This document shows, piece by piece, positions 53,149 to 64,000 of a stretch of DNA of 64,000 nt. The stretch comes from Macrosoma leucophasiata (taxonomy: Eukaryota > Arthropoda > Insecta > Lepidoptera > Hedylidae), in the NCBI GenBank assembly GCA_036365455.1, contig JAWQUS010000009.1:6354001-6418000 (forward strand), in the 5' to 3' direction. Positions within the stretch are counted from its first letter, which is position 1, and each line of letters begins with the position of its first letter. Under the pieces are notes generated by a model. The model did no database searches. It was not told the origin of the DNA and worked only from the letters and a program-made list of their open reading frames with translations. The position numbers were made by a program, and so were the translations under genes.

Positions 53149-53849
53149 TTTTGGCGGGAACATTGAAAGAGGCGTGTGGTGCTTGCTCTTATTTTATTTC
53201 ATTTTCTTGGTGTATTTTTGAGTTACATTAAATAAAGTTGGTGGCATTTTGTTTGATTTAGGCTTACAGTGTCCGTGTATAGTGAAATAGAATAACAGTG
53301 CGAAAACACGTCCTTTCAGGTTGCCTCCAAAACTTCATTGTAAATGTTCTGGTAAAGTAGCCATCGCTATACTCGAATTACTGTGACTCTGACTGACAGA
53401 CTGATAAATTGAGTGACTGACTCTTGACTTTTACACTGCTTATTACGAATACGAAATATCGTTTTACTTGATAATTGTTTTAAATTATTTCGCATCAACA
53501 CATGCTTGTGAAATATATTTTATTTTTAAAGAAAAATGGAAAGAAAAATTTGACTTCAGGCGAGACTCGAACTAGCGACCTACTGGGAATCTAGTCCAGC
53601 CGCTCTTCCAATTGAGCTACTGAAGCCCTGCCCGATTTGTCAAATCTTTCCTTCACATCTATTGCATTGCTTTATGGTAGCAGCAGTGCCATCTATTACC
53701 AACTATGCTAGTTAGGCAACCGATATAATAGACTTTGCAGTTTATTGAATATCGTAAAGAAGTCGCTTTTACCCTTAATAATTGTTTTATATTATTTATC
53801 GTTTTACTTGACACTGGCACTATGCGTAATAGCGATGCAATAACATTTA
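53149..53849 (+). mobile_element. P370 retroposon, copy 1, split by tS3
   Basis: A poly(A)-ended family of about 370 bp with three copies. Sense starts GGAGTTTTGGCGGGAAC, contains CTTGGTGTATTTTTGAGTTA, CAGGTTGCCTCCAAAACTTC and GTAAAGTAGCCATCGCT, and ends near AGCGATGCAATAACA plus an A-rich tail. No ORF. This copy is interrupted at 53472-53796 by tS3 with a 15-bp duplication of its own sequence. Confidence 0.75.
53472..53796 (-). mobile_element. tS3 SINE, standard form, 15-bp target duplication
   Basis: TATCGTTTTACTTGA flanks it at 53457-53471 and 53797-53811. Its structure matches 30037-30358: a non-tRNA 5' part, a central tRNA-like core (here one base of the GCGAGTT stem changed to GCTAGTT), and a tail ending GCGAAATAATTTAAAACAA. 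Confidence 0.9.
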
Positions 53850-53972
53850 AAAAAATGATAAAAGGAACAAAATTAGCCAAGGAACATTTTATATCTCTTT
53901 AAAAAAAGGCAAATCATGAATCTTCATGATTTCGCATACGAATTAATGAGATACATGTAATGGCAGAGAGTA

Positions 53973-54031
53973 TGGCTTAACATCCATGCAACATGCATGC
54001 TTATTTACCACCTTCATAATTAAAAAAAAAA
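53973..54031 (+). repeat. PA290 3' stub
   Basis: TAACATCCATGCAACATGCA, TGCTTATTTACCACCTTC and an A run. Confidence 0.6.
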
Positions 54032-54409
54032 CTTTACATTGTTGTATAGACAATAAATAAACTATTGAATAGACTTGCAAATTTTGTCTAGACATCTATG
54101 ATAGTCGAGGTTACTAATTATAAATGTAATTCTTGACTTACAATCTTGAATAACATATAACAACTTTTAATTATTAATGTATTTGATCATTTAATCTTTA
54201 ATGTCAGACTACAATGCAGGCTTCTGTTTGTTAATGGTCTTACCTTTAACAAATTATTCTTCTGTCTGTTCACGAATAATCCAATATGGCAATTATTCGT
54301 AATGACGAATAATTTCATTGCAATAGTATTATAACAAATAGGTATAATTTCTATTGCGACGTCTCTAACAATCACACCCACACGTGTACACCTGACCTTT
54401 TATTTGCGT
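54032..54409. other. no gene seen
   Basis: AT-rich unique sequence. Confidence 0.4.
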
Positions 54410-54877
54410 AACTTGTGTAGGTTTATCATTAAGTTCGGAACACATGAGCGACAAGTGCGAAATAAGTTATTTATTTGATTTCTTTGCATTTATTTGACTT
54501 TTTTATGTAATGGAAGTGGCAAACAAGCATGCAGTTCACACTGATGTTAAGTGATGACTGCAGCCTATAGACACCCACACAAAGATCAAGGTCAAAATGC
54601 AGATGCGTTACCACTCCTGAGGCTAAATTGTTATGCGTCTGTGCGGAAATTACAGGGCCGTACATTATCACCTGACCGGAACACGATAGTGTTGAACACT
54701 ACCATTTAGCGGCAAGTATAGGTAATTCAGTGGTGCCTACGCCCGCGAGCTCCTTCTCTGTAGCTCTACCACCAGTAAAACTTGTTTAGGTTTATCATTA
54801 AGTTCGGAACACATGAGCGACAAGACAAGTGCGAAATAAGTGGAATTTATATGATTTCTTTGCATTTATTTGACTTC
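54410..54877. repeat. direct repeat of about 95 bp bracketing PA290
   Basis: 54410-54500 and 54779-54877 are direct repeats (GGTTTATCATTAAGTTCGGA, ACACATGAGCGACAAG, TTTCTTTGCATTTATTTGAC), separated exactly by a PA290 copy. They differ by a few substitutions and two small indels. Confidence 0.85.
54501..54776 (-). mobile_element. PA290 retroposon between long direct repeats
   Basis: A near-complete minus copy with small deletions (GAGGCTAAATTG, AAGTATAGGTAATTC). Its limits coincide with those of the flanking duplication. Confidence 0.85.
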
Positions 54878-55073
54878 TTTGATGATATAGTCAAAGAGAA
54901 AATGTTATATGTATAAGATTGCACACTAAGAAATTTCCTAAATATTAAATTACTAAGTTCAAACAGTGAGAACTTTATTGAAAATCTTCTTCGAATTAGA
55001 AACACCTTATAAATTACTAAGCAATGGTGTAACCAATGATTAAAATTTCAAGTTTACTAGTTTTTAATTTCGA

Positions 55074-55462
55074 AAAGGAGTTTTGGCGGGAACTTCGAAA
55101 GAGGCCTATGATGCTCTTATTTTATTTCATTCTCTTGGTGTATTTTTGAGTTATATTATATTAGTTAGTGGCATTTTGTTTGATATAGGTTTATTACAGT
55201 GCCCCTGTATAGTGAAATAGAATAACAGTGCAAAAACACGCCCTTTCAGGTTACCTCCAAAACTTCATGATACCTAAATGTTCTGGTAATGTAGCCATCG
55301 CTTTACTCGAATTTCTGACCGTAACTCACTTGACTGATATAATAATTAATTGACTGACTGACTAATACTAACTTTTACGCTGCTTAAATACGAAATATCT
55401 TTTTATTGGTTACTGGCAACATGTGTAACAGCGATGTAATATAAAACTTGAAAAAAAAAAAA
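55074..55462 (+). mobile_element. P370 retroposon, copy 2, uninterrupted
   Basis: From GGAGTTTTGGCGGGAACTTC to ACAGCGATGTAATATAAAAC and a run of about 13 A. It keeps the site occupied by tS3 in copy 1 as an unbroken AATATCTTTTTATTGGTTAC. Confidence 0.75.
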
Positions 55463-58348
55463 ACTTCTTTTTAATTATTTAAAAATGTTTATTCATATCG
55501 TTTCACTTATCGATAGTTCTAATTTTTTGAGTGTTGAATGTTTTAATTTTCACTTTGTATACTTATGCATAAATATCACAGATATATGTCATAGAACTCT
55601 TACTTTCTAGACATGTCACAGATAAATTTATGTCGATCTGTCTGATAGTAAACCAAATGACATAATATACCTTTATGTCGCCGCCGATGTTCACGATATG
55701 CAAACAGAACCCATTAAGCATATAATGGCATCGGCAGATCCTACACAAACCCGATAAGCATATTATCGAACTAGTATATTGACTGCTAACTTTCTAAACA
55801 TGCTACTCATTATTTATTCTATGATTTCTGTAACGCCCATAAGTCAAAGAATAAGTTTAGTGTCCACTTAAAAAGAAGTAGATATTATACCTAAATATTA
55901 TGTTTTTTAACATTTAATATTTAACAGAATTGGATGTTGCGTAAATAAATACATTTATCAAATTAAATAATGGGCTTAAATCAAAGTCTCTCATTCAATA
56001 TCTTTTTTTTAATTCTTGACCTTTGTATAATAGAATTTGATTCACAAATTAATATGTTATAAGTTTGGGTTAAAGTTTTTCATAGTTTAAGGTTGTCTTA
56101 TTATATTATCTTTAAAAAACATGTAATTTTGGAATAAATTATTATGTTCTTCCATCCTGATTAATAAATCTTAAATACGAAGCAATATTAAAGGACAAGA
56201 CCACTATTAGGTTTTCCTACGAATTTTTGATAGTAGTTTATTATATATATTAGCTATTACTATACATCCATATTTAATATTCTTAGAACCACGTGTTGCT
56301 ACGGCTTTAAAACACTTCGACATCTAACCTTGAGTCAAATATTCAGACATTAGCAACAACAGGTATATTACACCTGGTTGCACATACTTTAGAACGGTTT
56401 ACTGTTATAATATAAAGAGTATTAATAATACATTTTATACAAATATAGCTCATATTTGCAATTTGCACTTTCTATGAATAATAAATAAATTTATATTAGT
56501 AAATAGAACATGCATTCCTATGCCACTACTCTTTTTCATATTTTTTTATACTTAATTCGTATTAATTAGTAGTTTGTATTTATTAACATCTTTTAAACTG
56601 CTATTTTAATATCAATATAATAATATTACAAAAAAATTAAAAGATTATTTTATATTATGTCAAACGTGACGTGTCTATCAGAATATCATTATACACTCTA
56701 CCTAATCTAGGAGGTTGAACATGTGTGTGGGTGTTGTATTTGTATTCGAAGACAGTTCGCGCTGCTGCTCGAAGCCGATACACACTATTGAATTGAATCT
56801 AGCTCAGATAAAATTAACATTTTTCAAACAGAATTGCCAAAATCACTTATAAGAAATAGTATAAAATAAAATCAATTTAATATTTAATTTATAAATTAAA
56901 AATCAGAGATAAGAAAATGTCTCTGTCTCATTACCTCTTTTAAGTTAACGTGTGTTGTAAAATATTAAGGTTTTTTGCATTCCTGTTTTAGCGCCGCACT
57001 AGATATGTTTTCGTGTCTACTAAGTAAGAAAAATACGAGTATATTTTAAATTATACCTACTTGTGTTACCTACCATGTTGTATAAAGTTATAAAAATTAT
57101 ATATTTATGGTAATGTAATATCATTTATGTATGTGAAAATGTTTAATACTTTTATTATTGTGATTCTTATTTATTGGTCAAACTTCTAACATATACACAA
57201 GGTTATTTCAAATGTCTAAAGATTAAAAGTCATGCTTTTTATAAGATAGCCTCATCTAATAAATTTTTCCACACAATCAAACGATAAACGATATTAGAAT
57301 CAATGATTCAATTAAATAATCAGATTTATATTATTAAAAAGATTCTTTTAAAAATCAATTTAAATAATAATCTCAAAACTAAGCATAAGAATGGGCTTGA
57401 TTTGAAGTGCTGGTATTTGTGGTCTGTAATGATTATGTTGAGCTATATATGAGCTATTCGTTGAATTTCTAATAAATTAAGTATAAAAGATAAAAACAAT
57501 GGATTCGGTTACCACTGTACGTATAATTTCCAAAACATACTAAATGACCATCTCAATAAGCCATTAATAGGCGCATGATATGAATTTTAACGACTAACTG
57601 ACCGTGAACTTACAACAATGGCCGCAGAATGTCATAAAAGCTATTGCTTCACACTTTACACACACGCTGACAGATTTTTTGAATACACATTGCGAAAATA
57701 CAATACCGACAAAAGATTCTCGGGTAAAATGGGACACGACCAATGATCAAAAGAAACGTGGTGACGACATTCTTTCAACGAGTCTGACTTTTAACTCTAA
57801 GTGATAGGAATGAATAGAATTTCGTGTTCGGATGTTTCATATTCTTTCTTTACACTAGATACGCTTTCACATAAATGACGTGAGCGATATTGATTTTTTT
57901 TGTAATGATGCAAATTAATATGCTGCTCAAGTGGAAAGTGACAAATGAAGACTATAGATTTTTACACAAAAACTGGAGGCCAAAATAAAGATGAATAAAA
58001 GAGAAATAAAATTTTTCCTCAGTGATAGTTTTAAAGTAGCCATTAAGGAGTAATGAAATGAATAAACAATACAATAGCATTTTGTTTTTGTTAACATTTG
58101 TCACATTTGTGTTTTGTTTTCAACGAGCTCCCTTTTTACTAATTTCAACTAACAGAGACTAGCTAGCATGCTGGGAACAATGAGTGGACGCCCTGGACTT
58201 GACTTAGTATAGTTAATTTTCAATATTGTGACTTTTTAAATATATTTTAATTTTAATTTAAGTATACTTACAGAGTGATATTTATATACCTACATATTAA
58301 TATTACTTTTAAAATAGTATAAATTGTAATAATACCTTTTTTATATTA
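55463..58348. other. long stretch without a gene
   Basis: Very AT-rich and poor in the repeats found elsewhere. Near 57897-58000, TTGTAATGATGCAAATTAAT and ACTATAGATTTTTACACAAAAA may be a worn-out PA290 copy (minus). A 66-codon frame at 57604 has no known domain. Confidence 0.45.
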
Positions 58349-58390
58349 TAAATATATTTTTCTCTAAATTCTTAGAGAAAAATATATTTA
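58349..58390. repeat. perfect 19-bp stem hairpin
   Basis: TAAATATATTTTTCTCTAA at 58349-58367 and its exact complement at 58372-58390, loop ATTC. Single occurrence in the window. Confidence 0.8.
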
Positions 58391-59312
58391 TTATGTCAGT
58401 ACTTTATAAAACGGTTGTAGTTGGTCAAAAAAGGCTCGTTCTTAAATTATTTTTGGGAGTTCTTTTAATGTTATGAATAAATCATTTTAAGTGAAATACA
58501 TAAAAATACACATAGCTACAATAAATCGTGTATTTTACATTCTAAGAAGGATGGTACAGTGACGTCAGAACTTTAGTCACTGTCATTGTGAAAATAACTG
58601 AACAAGAGCGCAATTAGAATAGCAAGCACGTTGGCATTTGACTTGGAAAGCAGTTGTGAAGAATGTTTTCGGGTTTTTGTGAATTTTCAACAGTGTTGTA
58701 ACACGTCTTGTAACTGTTATTACACGTGTCTCGTTTCTAACATAGAGATTTTGTTGAACATTTTTTTGCTAGGTATTAGTTATTTACTAGATTAGAAACT
58801 AGAAACAATATTATAGTCACTGCGTGCCTTTAGTTTGTGAAACTGTTAATCCGTGCTATATATGACACTACTATATACTTGTGTCAATCACTTATCAATA
58901 CCTAATGGCAATAAAAATTAATCTTTCTGACTGTTCCATTTTCATAACCAAACCGCTGAACCGATTTTGGTAAAACTTTACACCATTTTGGGACCACATG
59001 TTGAATGAAATGAGAAAAAATAAAAATACTATTCCTGAAATAAAATCTACGTGTTTCATTCGAGTTTCGTTTATTGAGAAACAACATTATTCGTTTCTTA
59101 CATTGAATTACATAATAATATTTTGTATCTGGTCTTTTCCCATGAAAGAAGTTGCGTGCATTGTATATAGGCAGAATGGGTGGAGCCTACTTCAGTATCA
59201 TGCGTATAGGATTAGGTTGAAGTACTTGTTCCATTTAGAAAATAATAAAAAAAAAACATTTACCAAGAATTAATTAAATCCATAATTTTAAATATTCAAC
59301 ATTATACAAAAT
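58391..59312. other. no gene; repeat-like blocks
   Basis: 58930-58975 (CAAACCGCTGAACCGATTTT) has Helitron-like interior wording. GTGCATTGTATATAGGCAG at about 59155 recurs inverted at about 59760-59780, bracketing the P370 copy below. Confidence 0.4.
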
Positions 59313-59703
59313 AGTTTTTTTTTTCATTGTTATGGCATCGCTATCACGCATATTGCCAGTGTCAAGTAAAACGATATTTCGTATTTGTAATAAGCAGCGT
59401 AAAAGTCTGAGTCAGTCAGTCAATTTCTTAGTCCGTCTGTCAGTCAGCGTCACAGTCAGTAAATCGAGTAAAGCGATGGCTACTTTACCAGAACATTTAC
59501 AATGAAGTTTTGGAGGCAACCCGAAAGGACGTGTTTTCGCACTGTTATCCTATTTCACTATACACTATATAGGCACTGTAATAAGCCTATATCAAACAAA
59601 ATGCCACCAACTTCATTTAATATAACTCAAAAATACACCAAGAAAATGAAATAAAATAGGAGCACCACACGCCTCTTTCAAGGTTCCCGCCAAAACTCCC
59701 GAG
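59313..59703 (-). mobile_element. P370 retroposon, copy 3, uninterrupted
   Basis: A minus copy beginning at a T run. GCCAGTGTCAAGTAAAACGA, then TATTTCG, preserves on the opposite strand the exact sequence that flanks tS3 in copy 1, without the insertion. Confidence 0.8.
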
Positions 59704-61106
59704 AAGTAATTACCTATTTGGGATAATACTTCTGGTGAGGTGTTGTGGTGAGCTCCCTCCTTGCCTATATGCAATGCACGCCACAGAGTATGTAAATAAT
59801 TAATCTGTCCGGAATATAGATTCAAATGTGTCCGAGCTTTCATATATTTAATACAAACTAAAAGATACATCCATATCCATTAATACTTTTTCAACTCTGC
59901 AATTTGCCAGAAAAAAATGTTTTTTTAGATCAGTGTGCTCAAATCTAATTTGTTGTGTAACAGTTAAAATAGTATAGAATACACACGAACGTAGATAGAA
60001 CGATTATATCATGCCACGTGTTATCCTGTACCGTAGTAATTGCGCTTGCGCTGATTAGGGAGGTTCCTTTTCCTCATCATATCGATAGAAGTATAATACA
60101 ATAAAAATATTAATTATCAATGTTTATGTTTTATTAGAGGAAATAACACATGCGAGTGAATTACATATACGAAATTAAAAAAAAATACGAATTAATAATT
60201 TGATTTCGGGTGGAATTCGAACCCAAGACCGGAAGTTAATAAAACCATGTATGTAATAATAACTTAATTTAAATTATCATCTATTTCAGAAATAATCCAA
60301 ACTATAAATGAAATAGTAGTAAAAGCATTTAAGATTATGTGTAAGATTATTATACAATCGTTACAATAATTTTAACACCTGTTATATCGTTCGAAAGAAA
60401 TACGATATACAAGCCATTTTTCCCTCCACAGACACACTAGATACTATTATATTACGCCTACTCTCTTAGCAAAGTGAGGGTCACACATATTCTATCGGAT
60501 TATAAGTGGATTTAACCACCTTCGACTTATAATATTACTTTCAATTGTGTCCCTGTTGAGAAGATATTATATTTATTAATTATTTCATTTTTAAGCAAGT
60601 TACAAAGTTCCAGAACTTCGAAAAGTAATAAGTTGAAAAATCAACAAGAATACCAAACATTTAAAGATGTTATTAATATAAACTATCGATAAGGAATCGT
60701 GCAGTTATACAGGTATATGCACACATCACTAGTGGAGATGCCTCCACGTTCTACAAAAAGAAAATAAAAGTCTAAGACCCGTTCCGGTAGGCCGCTCCTG
60801 TGATGACTAGTGCTAAGCCATACTAACGGTATCAAATATATCGATATCGATTAATGTTGTAATTTGTAATATAATACAAATGAGTCACAATGTATTTCAA
60901 ATGCCATACATAACTCTTGAATATTATCAATGATAAGATGTTTGCAGAATAATTATACCTATCAATAATAGTTTATATCCTATAATAAACGTGGTAATCA
61001 CGTTCATACTTTATGCGGTATCTTTGTGATCGGGGGACAAGGGGTTGAAGCGTTGAAAGTAAAAGTTGTGACAAAAGTTCGTGGTTATTGTAGCCTTGGG
61101 GTGAAA
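59704..61106. other. no gene; scattered small motifs
   Basis: A tRNA-SINE-like scrap lies at 60195-60245 (minus: CTTGGGTTCGAATTCCACCC) with a tail-like AACACATGCGAGTGAA at about 60145. TATCGATA occurs at 60684 and 60839. No coding frame. Confidence 0.45.
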
Positions 61107-61180
61107 ATCACAGACCGCACTACGACTTTACTTTTAGCAAATTACGCTTAGAGCTGTCAGTAAAGTATGAGTTTTGACAG
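61107..61180. repeat. half of the palindromic MITE family
   Basis: CACAGACCGCACTACGACTT, AGAGCTGTCAGTAAAGTATG and GAGTTTTGACAG match the left half and loop of 9145-9271. The right half is absent and PA290 begins at the break. Confidence 0.6.
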
Positions 61181-61425
61181 TTTTTCTTTTATGGAAGTGG
61201 CAAACAAGCATGCAGTTCACATTGATGTTAAGTGATGCTGCAGCCTATAGACACTTACAAAGGCCAAGGTCAAAATGCAGATGTGTTACCACTCCTGAGG
61301 CATAAGTGCCAAAAATTACTGAACCGTGCATTACCACCTAACCGGAACATGATAGTGCTGAACACTACCATTTAGCGGCAAGTATATTAGGTAATGCGGT
61401 GGTACCTACGCCTGCGAGCTCCTAC
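61181..61425 (-). mobile_element. PA290 retroposon, 5' end short
   Basis: A minus copy from a T-rich start to GCCTGCGAGCTCCTAC. The last 35 bases or so of the family 5' end are missing. Confidence 0.8.
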
Positions 61426-61553
61426 ATTGTTTACATTTACATTCCTAGTACCACAATAATAATATTATATTTTCGAGATATAAGTTTTATTGGATTATGA
61501 CCAGTTATATTTATATTATATAGTTATAACACATAATAAAATATTAAACATAT

Positions 61554-61680
61554 TATCGATGTATCGATATGGTATTCACTATCGATAACCGGCCGCGCAC
61601 ATATCGATATAGGTCAGTGGCTCGACGCCCTGTGACGTCGGCGGTATAAAACATCCATTACAATTCGATTACGTCGATGC
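61554..61680 (+). promoter_or_regulatory. candidate promoter: DRE cluster, CRE-like site and TATA box
   Basis: Three perfect TATCGATA octamers (61562, 61580, 61602) and one 7/8 match (61554) lie within 56 bp. They are followed by TGACGTCG (about 61633) and GGTATAAAAC (TATA box 61645-61651). In insects TATCGATA is the DRE motif bound by DREF/BEAF-type factors at promoters and boundaries. The order would direct transcription rightward from about 61675-61680. No downstream exon is recognised, so it could instead be a boundary element or chance in a repeat. Confidence 0.35.
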
Positions 61681-62056
61681 CCTTTCTTGTTGTACACACG
61701 ATAATAATATGAACTGCTTGTAAAGAGATCGTTTTTATTGTTATATGAGTTATGATTTCAATTTGAGATGATTATGGGCATCGATTGATGATAGTTGATG
61801 ATGATATTTATCTCTGTCTGTTATTTACTGGTTACGAGCAGTAACCACCGTATTAATGGAAGTCCCAAAATTACTCTTCAACGTCATTTTAAGGTCAGTT
61901 GGGACATTTGTAAATAGATAATTGGGAGATTCGCGAAAAAAACTATGTATGTAAAGTTTGGAGAGAGAAAAGTTTACAATGAATAGCCTTTAAGCTTTTG
62001 GGTATACAAGTCTTACAGGAAAATCATGAGTACAACAAAAATCCAACTAAATCAAC
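61681..62056. other. no gene assigned
   Basis: Downstream of the promoter-like block. Only very short frames. Confidence 0.4.
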
Positions 62057-62242
62057 TTACAGCCCTACAGTAGGTATAAACCTGTGTCGTGGGTGCCGTT
62101 ATACATATTACAACACATACACAAACACCCAGACACGAAACAAATATCTGTAGGCCATACAAATATTTGTCCCGGTGCGGGGATCGAACCCGCGACCTTT
62201 CAAATCAAATGGTCATCTCACACCGCTGGACTAACCGGGTCG
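62057..62242 (-). mobile_element. tS1 SINE, full length
   Basis: An intact head on the minus strand (ACGACCCGGTTAGTCCAGCG, GGGTTCGATCCCCGCACC) and body. The tail starts at AGCCCTACAGTAGG. Confidence 0.85.
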
Positions 62243-62288
62243 TGGAAATAGTATTAAATAATCGCTAATGACCCATTTATTCAGTGAG

Positions 62289-62555
62289 TTTTTTATGTTA
62301 TGAAGTGGCATACAATTCACAATGATGATAAGTGAACACTATAGCCTATAAACATTTACACAAAACCAGTGATTTCAATACAGATGCGTTACCACTCCTG
62401 TGCGCTAAGTTGTACCTCTACGAAATAACAAGGCCCTACATTACCACCTGACAGAAACACGTTAGAGCTGAACACTATCATAAAGCAGCAAGTAGATTAG
62501 GTAATGCATTGGTGTCTATGCCCACGAGCTCCATCACTGAAGCTCTACCACCAGT
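62289..62555 (-). mobile_element. PA290 retroposon, old copy
   Basis: Complete but diverged minus copy ending CTCTACCACCAGT. It again follows a tS1 in the same orientation at about 45 bp. Confidence 0.75.
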
Positions 62556-62572
62556 AATAAATTACTGTGAAC

Positions 62573-62844
62573 ATGGAGCAACGCGGGCCACCGGCCGCCG
62601 CGGCGGACCGGAGGGGAGTAGCAACTGTAATTTGTAGCGGGGGGAAATGCGTGTGACACACACACACACTACAAAAATCTTCTATTACTACAAAACTCAC
62701 ACCTTGACTTTAACAAAACAATTTAATAAACAATTTCACGCACACGTTTAAACTTCTAGGCGACAGGTATAGGCCCAATTGGGCTTGTAGTTTGACAGAG
62801 GGGTATGCCTGCACATGGCTTCTCCCCTCCGATGTTGCTCTATG
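62573..62844. mobile_element. hAT-like MITE, copy 2 (8-9 bp target duplication)
   Basis: Flanked by ACTGTGAAC at 62564-62572 and 62845-62853. The ends CATGGAGCAAC and (inverted) CATAGAGCAAC pair at 10 of 11 bases if the C is counted in the element, giving an 8-bp duplication. The body matches 1369-1667. Confidence 0.75.
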
Positions 62845-62853
62845 ACTGTGAAC

Positions 62854-63280
62854 TTAAAAAACGATTTTGAAAAAGTTGATAAATTACATCATAATTGAAT
62901 TTTATCATAAACTCCAATCAATTCACACCAGATATACGGTGTTGAGAAGAAATGTGTCGGTATCTTTAAACTGTAACTTATAAAAGGTTTATCTTAGTAG
63001 CGATCTAACAGGTGAACAAGTTTCTACATTAGTAAACGCAATATAAAAGTGTCAATAGTTAGTAGGTCAACGCTTTCACCATTGGTCCATTTTGATTGAA
63101 TAGCTACCGTGGTAAAACATTCGCTGAGAGTTTTGTTCGATTTTTGATCACCGAAACACTTTTTTCTTTGTGCTGATGCATATTGACTCAAAAAAGTTAT
63201 GGTAAGTAATGGAAATCGTGCTTCATGATAAACGTTTAATATTATTGAGTGAGCAGTAGACGCAGTAGTATATATGTACA
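62854..63280. other. no gene assigned
   Basis: An 85-codon minus frame (63024-63281) has no recognisable domain. Confidence 0.4.
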
Positions 63281-63432
63281 TGTATCTTTACGCCAGATCC
63301 CTTACGGGGTAGGCAGATAGCGGGGAGCGCCAGTCATCCCGGTCCTAACATACCTCCCGTGTTCCTTCTACCTTCATCATTCTCATTATACATGCGCGCC
63401 GATTCATAAGACTTCGGACCTCACCTTCAGAA
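63281..63432 (-). mobile_element. RTE-type LINE 3' end, diverged
   Basis: GTATCTTTACGCCAGATCCC to CGCGCCGATTCATAAGACTT and CTCACCTTCAG, preceded by a TATATGTACATGTA tail. Confidence 0.75.
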
Positions 63433-63683
63433 AATGCAGTAGTATAAATGTTGTATATTTTTAATTTACACAAGGTGAACAAAATATACGACATTTAATG
63501 AAAATGAAACTGTAGAGATATTTTTACAATATGTTAGAAAAACAACTTCAGACAAAACTCTCATACTCGTAGCTTAGCTTCAGAACACATTTGCTAATTA
63601 TAATTAATACAAATTGTCTATTTATAACTTAAACAACTATTATTTATGCTACATAAATGATAACAGCTTCATAACCAGCTATA

Positions 63684-63917
63684 GGTCGCGCCACGTAAAA
63701 AGAACGCTGGAAGAAAGTAGAAGGGATGTGTTCGCGCATCGATACACTCGCACACGAAAGTACTAGCCCTATTGGTTTATTTTTGATCTAGCTTTCGCTT
63801 GCGGTTTCGTGTATTGGTAGGCAGATTGAAAACTATATTACATAGAATAACATAAAATGAAATAATAACACATGACGCGCAGCTTGACCGCCAGCGTTTT
63901 TTTTACCTGGCGCGACC
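63684..63917. mobile_element. 234-bp MITE with TA duplication, copy 2
   Basis: Same length as 34631-34864, differing at only a handful of positions. TA at both sides (63682-63683, 63918-63919). TIR GGTCGCGCCACGTAAAAAG against GGTCGCGCCAGGTAAAAAA. Confidence 0.8.
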
Positions 63918-64000
63918 TAAGTGTTGTACCTACAAATAAATAATAATAAAAAAAAATCGAATTTTTAAATTTGATTTTGCGTACTGAGTTTCTATTAATT

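Noticed and set aside
57619..57747. 42-codon ORF with a good start context (MAAECHKSYCF...)
   Set aside because: No recognisable domain, no splice sites that convince, and random sequence of this length gives such frames often. Worth revisiting only with transcript data.

Overview
This looks like an AT-rich intergenic or intronic stretch of a lepidopteran (moth or butterfly) genome. I reach that order from the repeats: an RTE-type LINE with (ATAC)n tails, Helitron-like elements ending in GCCGCTAG, several tRNA-derived SINEs, a 5S-rRNA-derived SINE, and a LINE ending in (TATTC)n. I cannot name the species. No complete conserved host gene is visible. Most short open frames are chance frames running through repeats.

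The dominant repeat is a poly(A)-tailed retroposon of about 290 bp, called PA290 here. It has about 17 near-complete copies and many fragments in both orientations. Around it lie three tRNA-like SINE families. tS1 is about 195 bp with eight copies. tS2 is about 305 bp and shares its 3' tail with the RTE LINE. tS3 is about 320 bp and has its tRNA-like part in the middle. There are also 5'-truncated RTE LINE tails, a CR1/Jockey-like LINE tail (21878-22838), a 5S-derived SINE (23439-23789), a frameshifted mariner (39292-40549), a P370 retroposon family with three copies, and Helitron-like elements including a head-to-tail dimer (47373-47736). MITEs with readable target duplications include hAT-like (8 bp), TA-type and TTA-type elements, and one 917-bp element has about 95-bp terminal inverted repeats.

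Layout: 0-9 kb holds a hAT-like MITE, PA290, tS1, a Helitron and the long-TIR element. 9-19 kb holds hairpin and TTA MITEs, PA290 and inverted-dimer tS3 copies. 20-24 kb holds LINE tails and the 5S SINE. 24-38 kb is a dense SINE/RTE mosaic with a probable atp6-like numt near 28.4 kb and an unexplained intact 105-codon ORF at 35.2 kb. 39-41 kb holds the mariner. 42.6 kb holds a possible first coding exon. 43-45 kb has nested LINE and SINE insertions. 47-48 kb has the Helitron dimer and a 30-bp minisatellite. 53-60 kb is poorer in repeats apart from P370. 61.6 kb has a cluster of DRE motifs with a TATA box. 62-64 kb holds the second copies of two MITE families.

The most notable pattern is a set of recent-looking inverted duplications inside repeats: snap-back SINEs, a double-hairpin PA290 copy and perfect palindromes. 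These suggest template switching during reverse transcription or replication. Several insertions are proven internally by target duplications or by an uninterrupted paralogous site.
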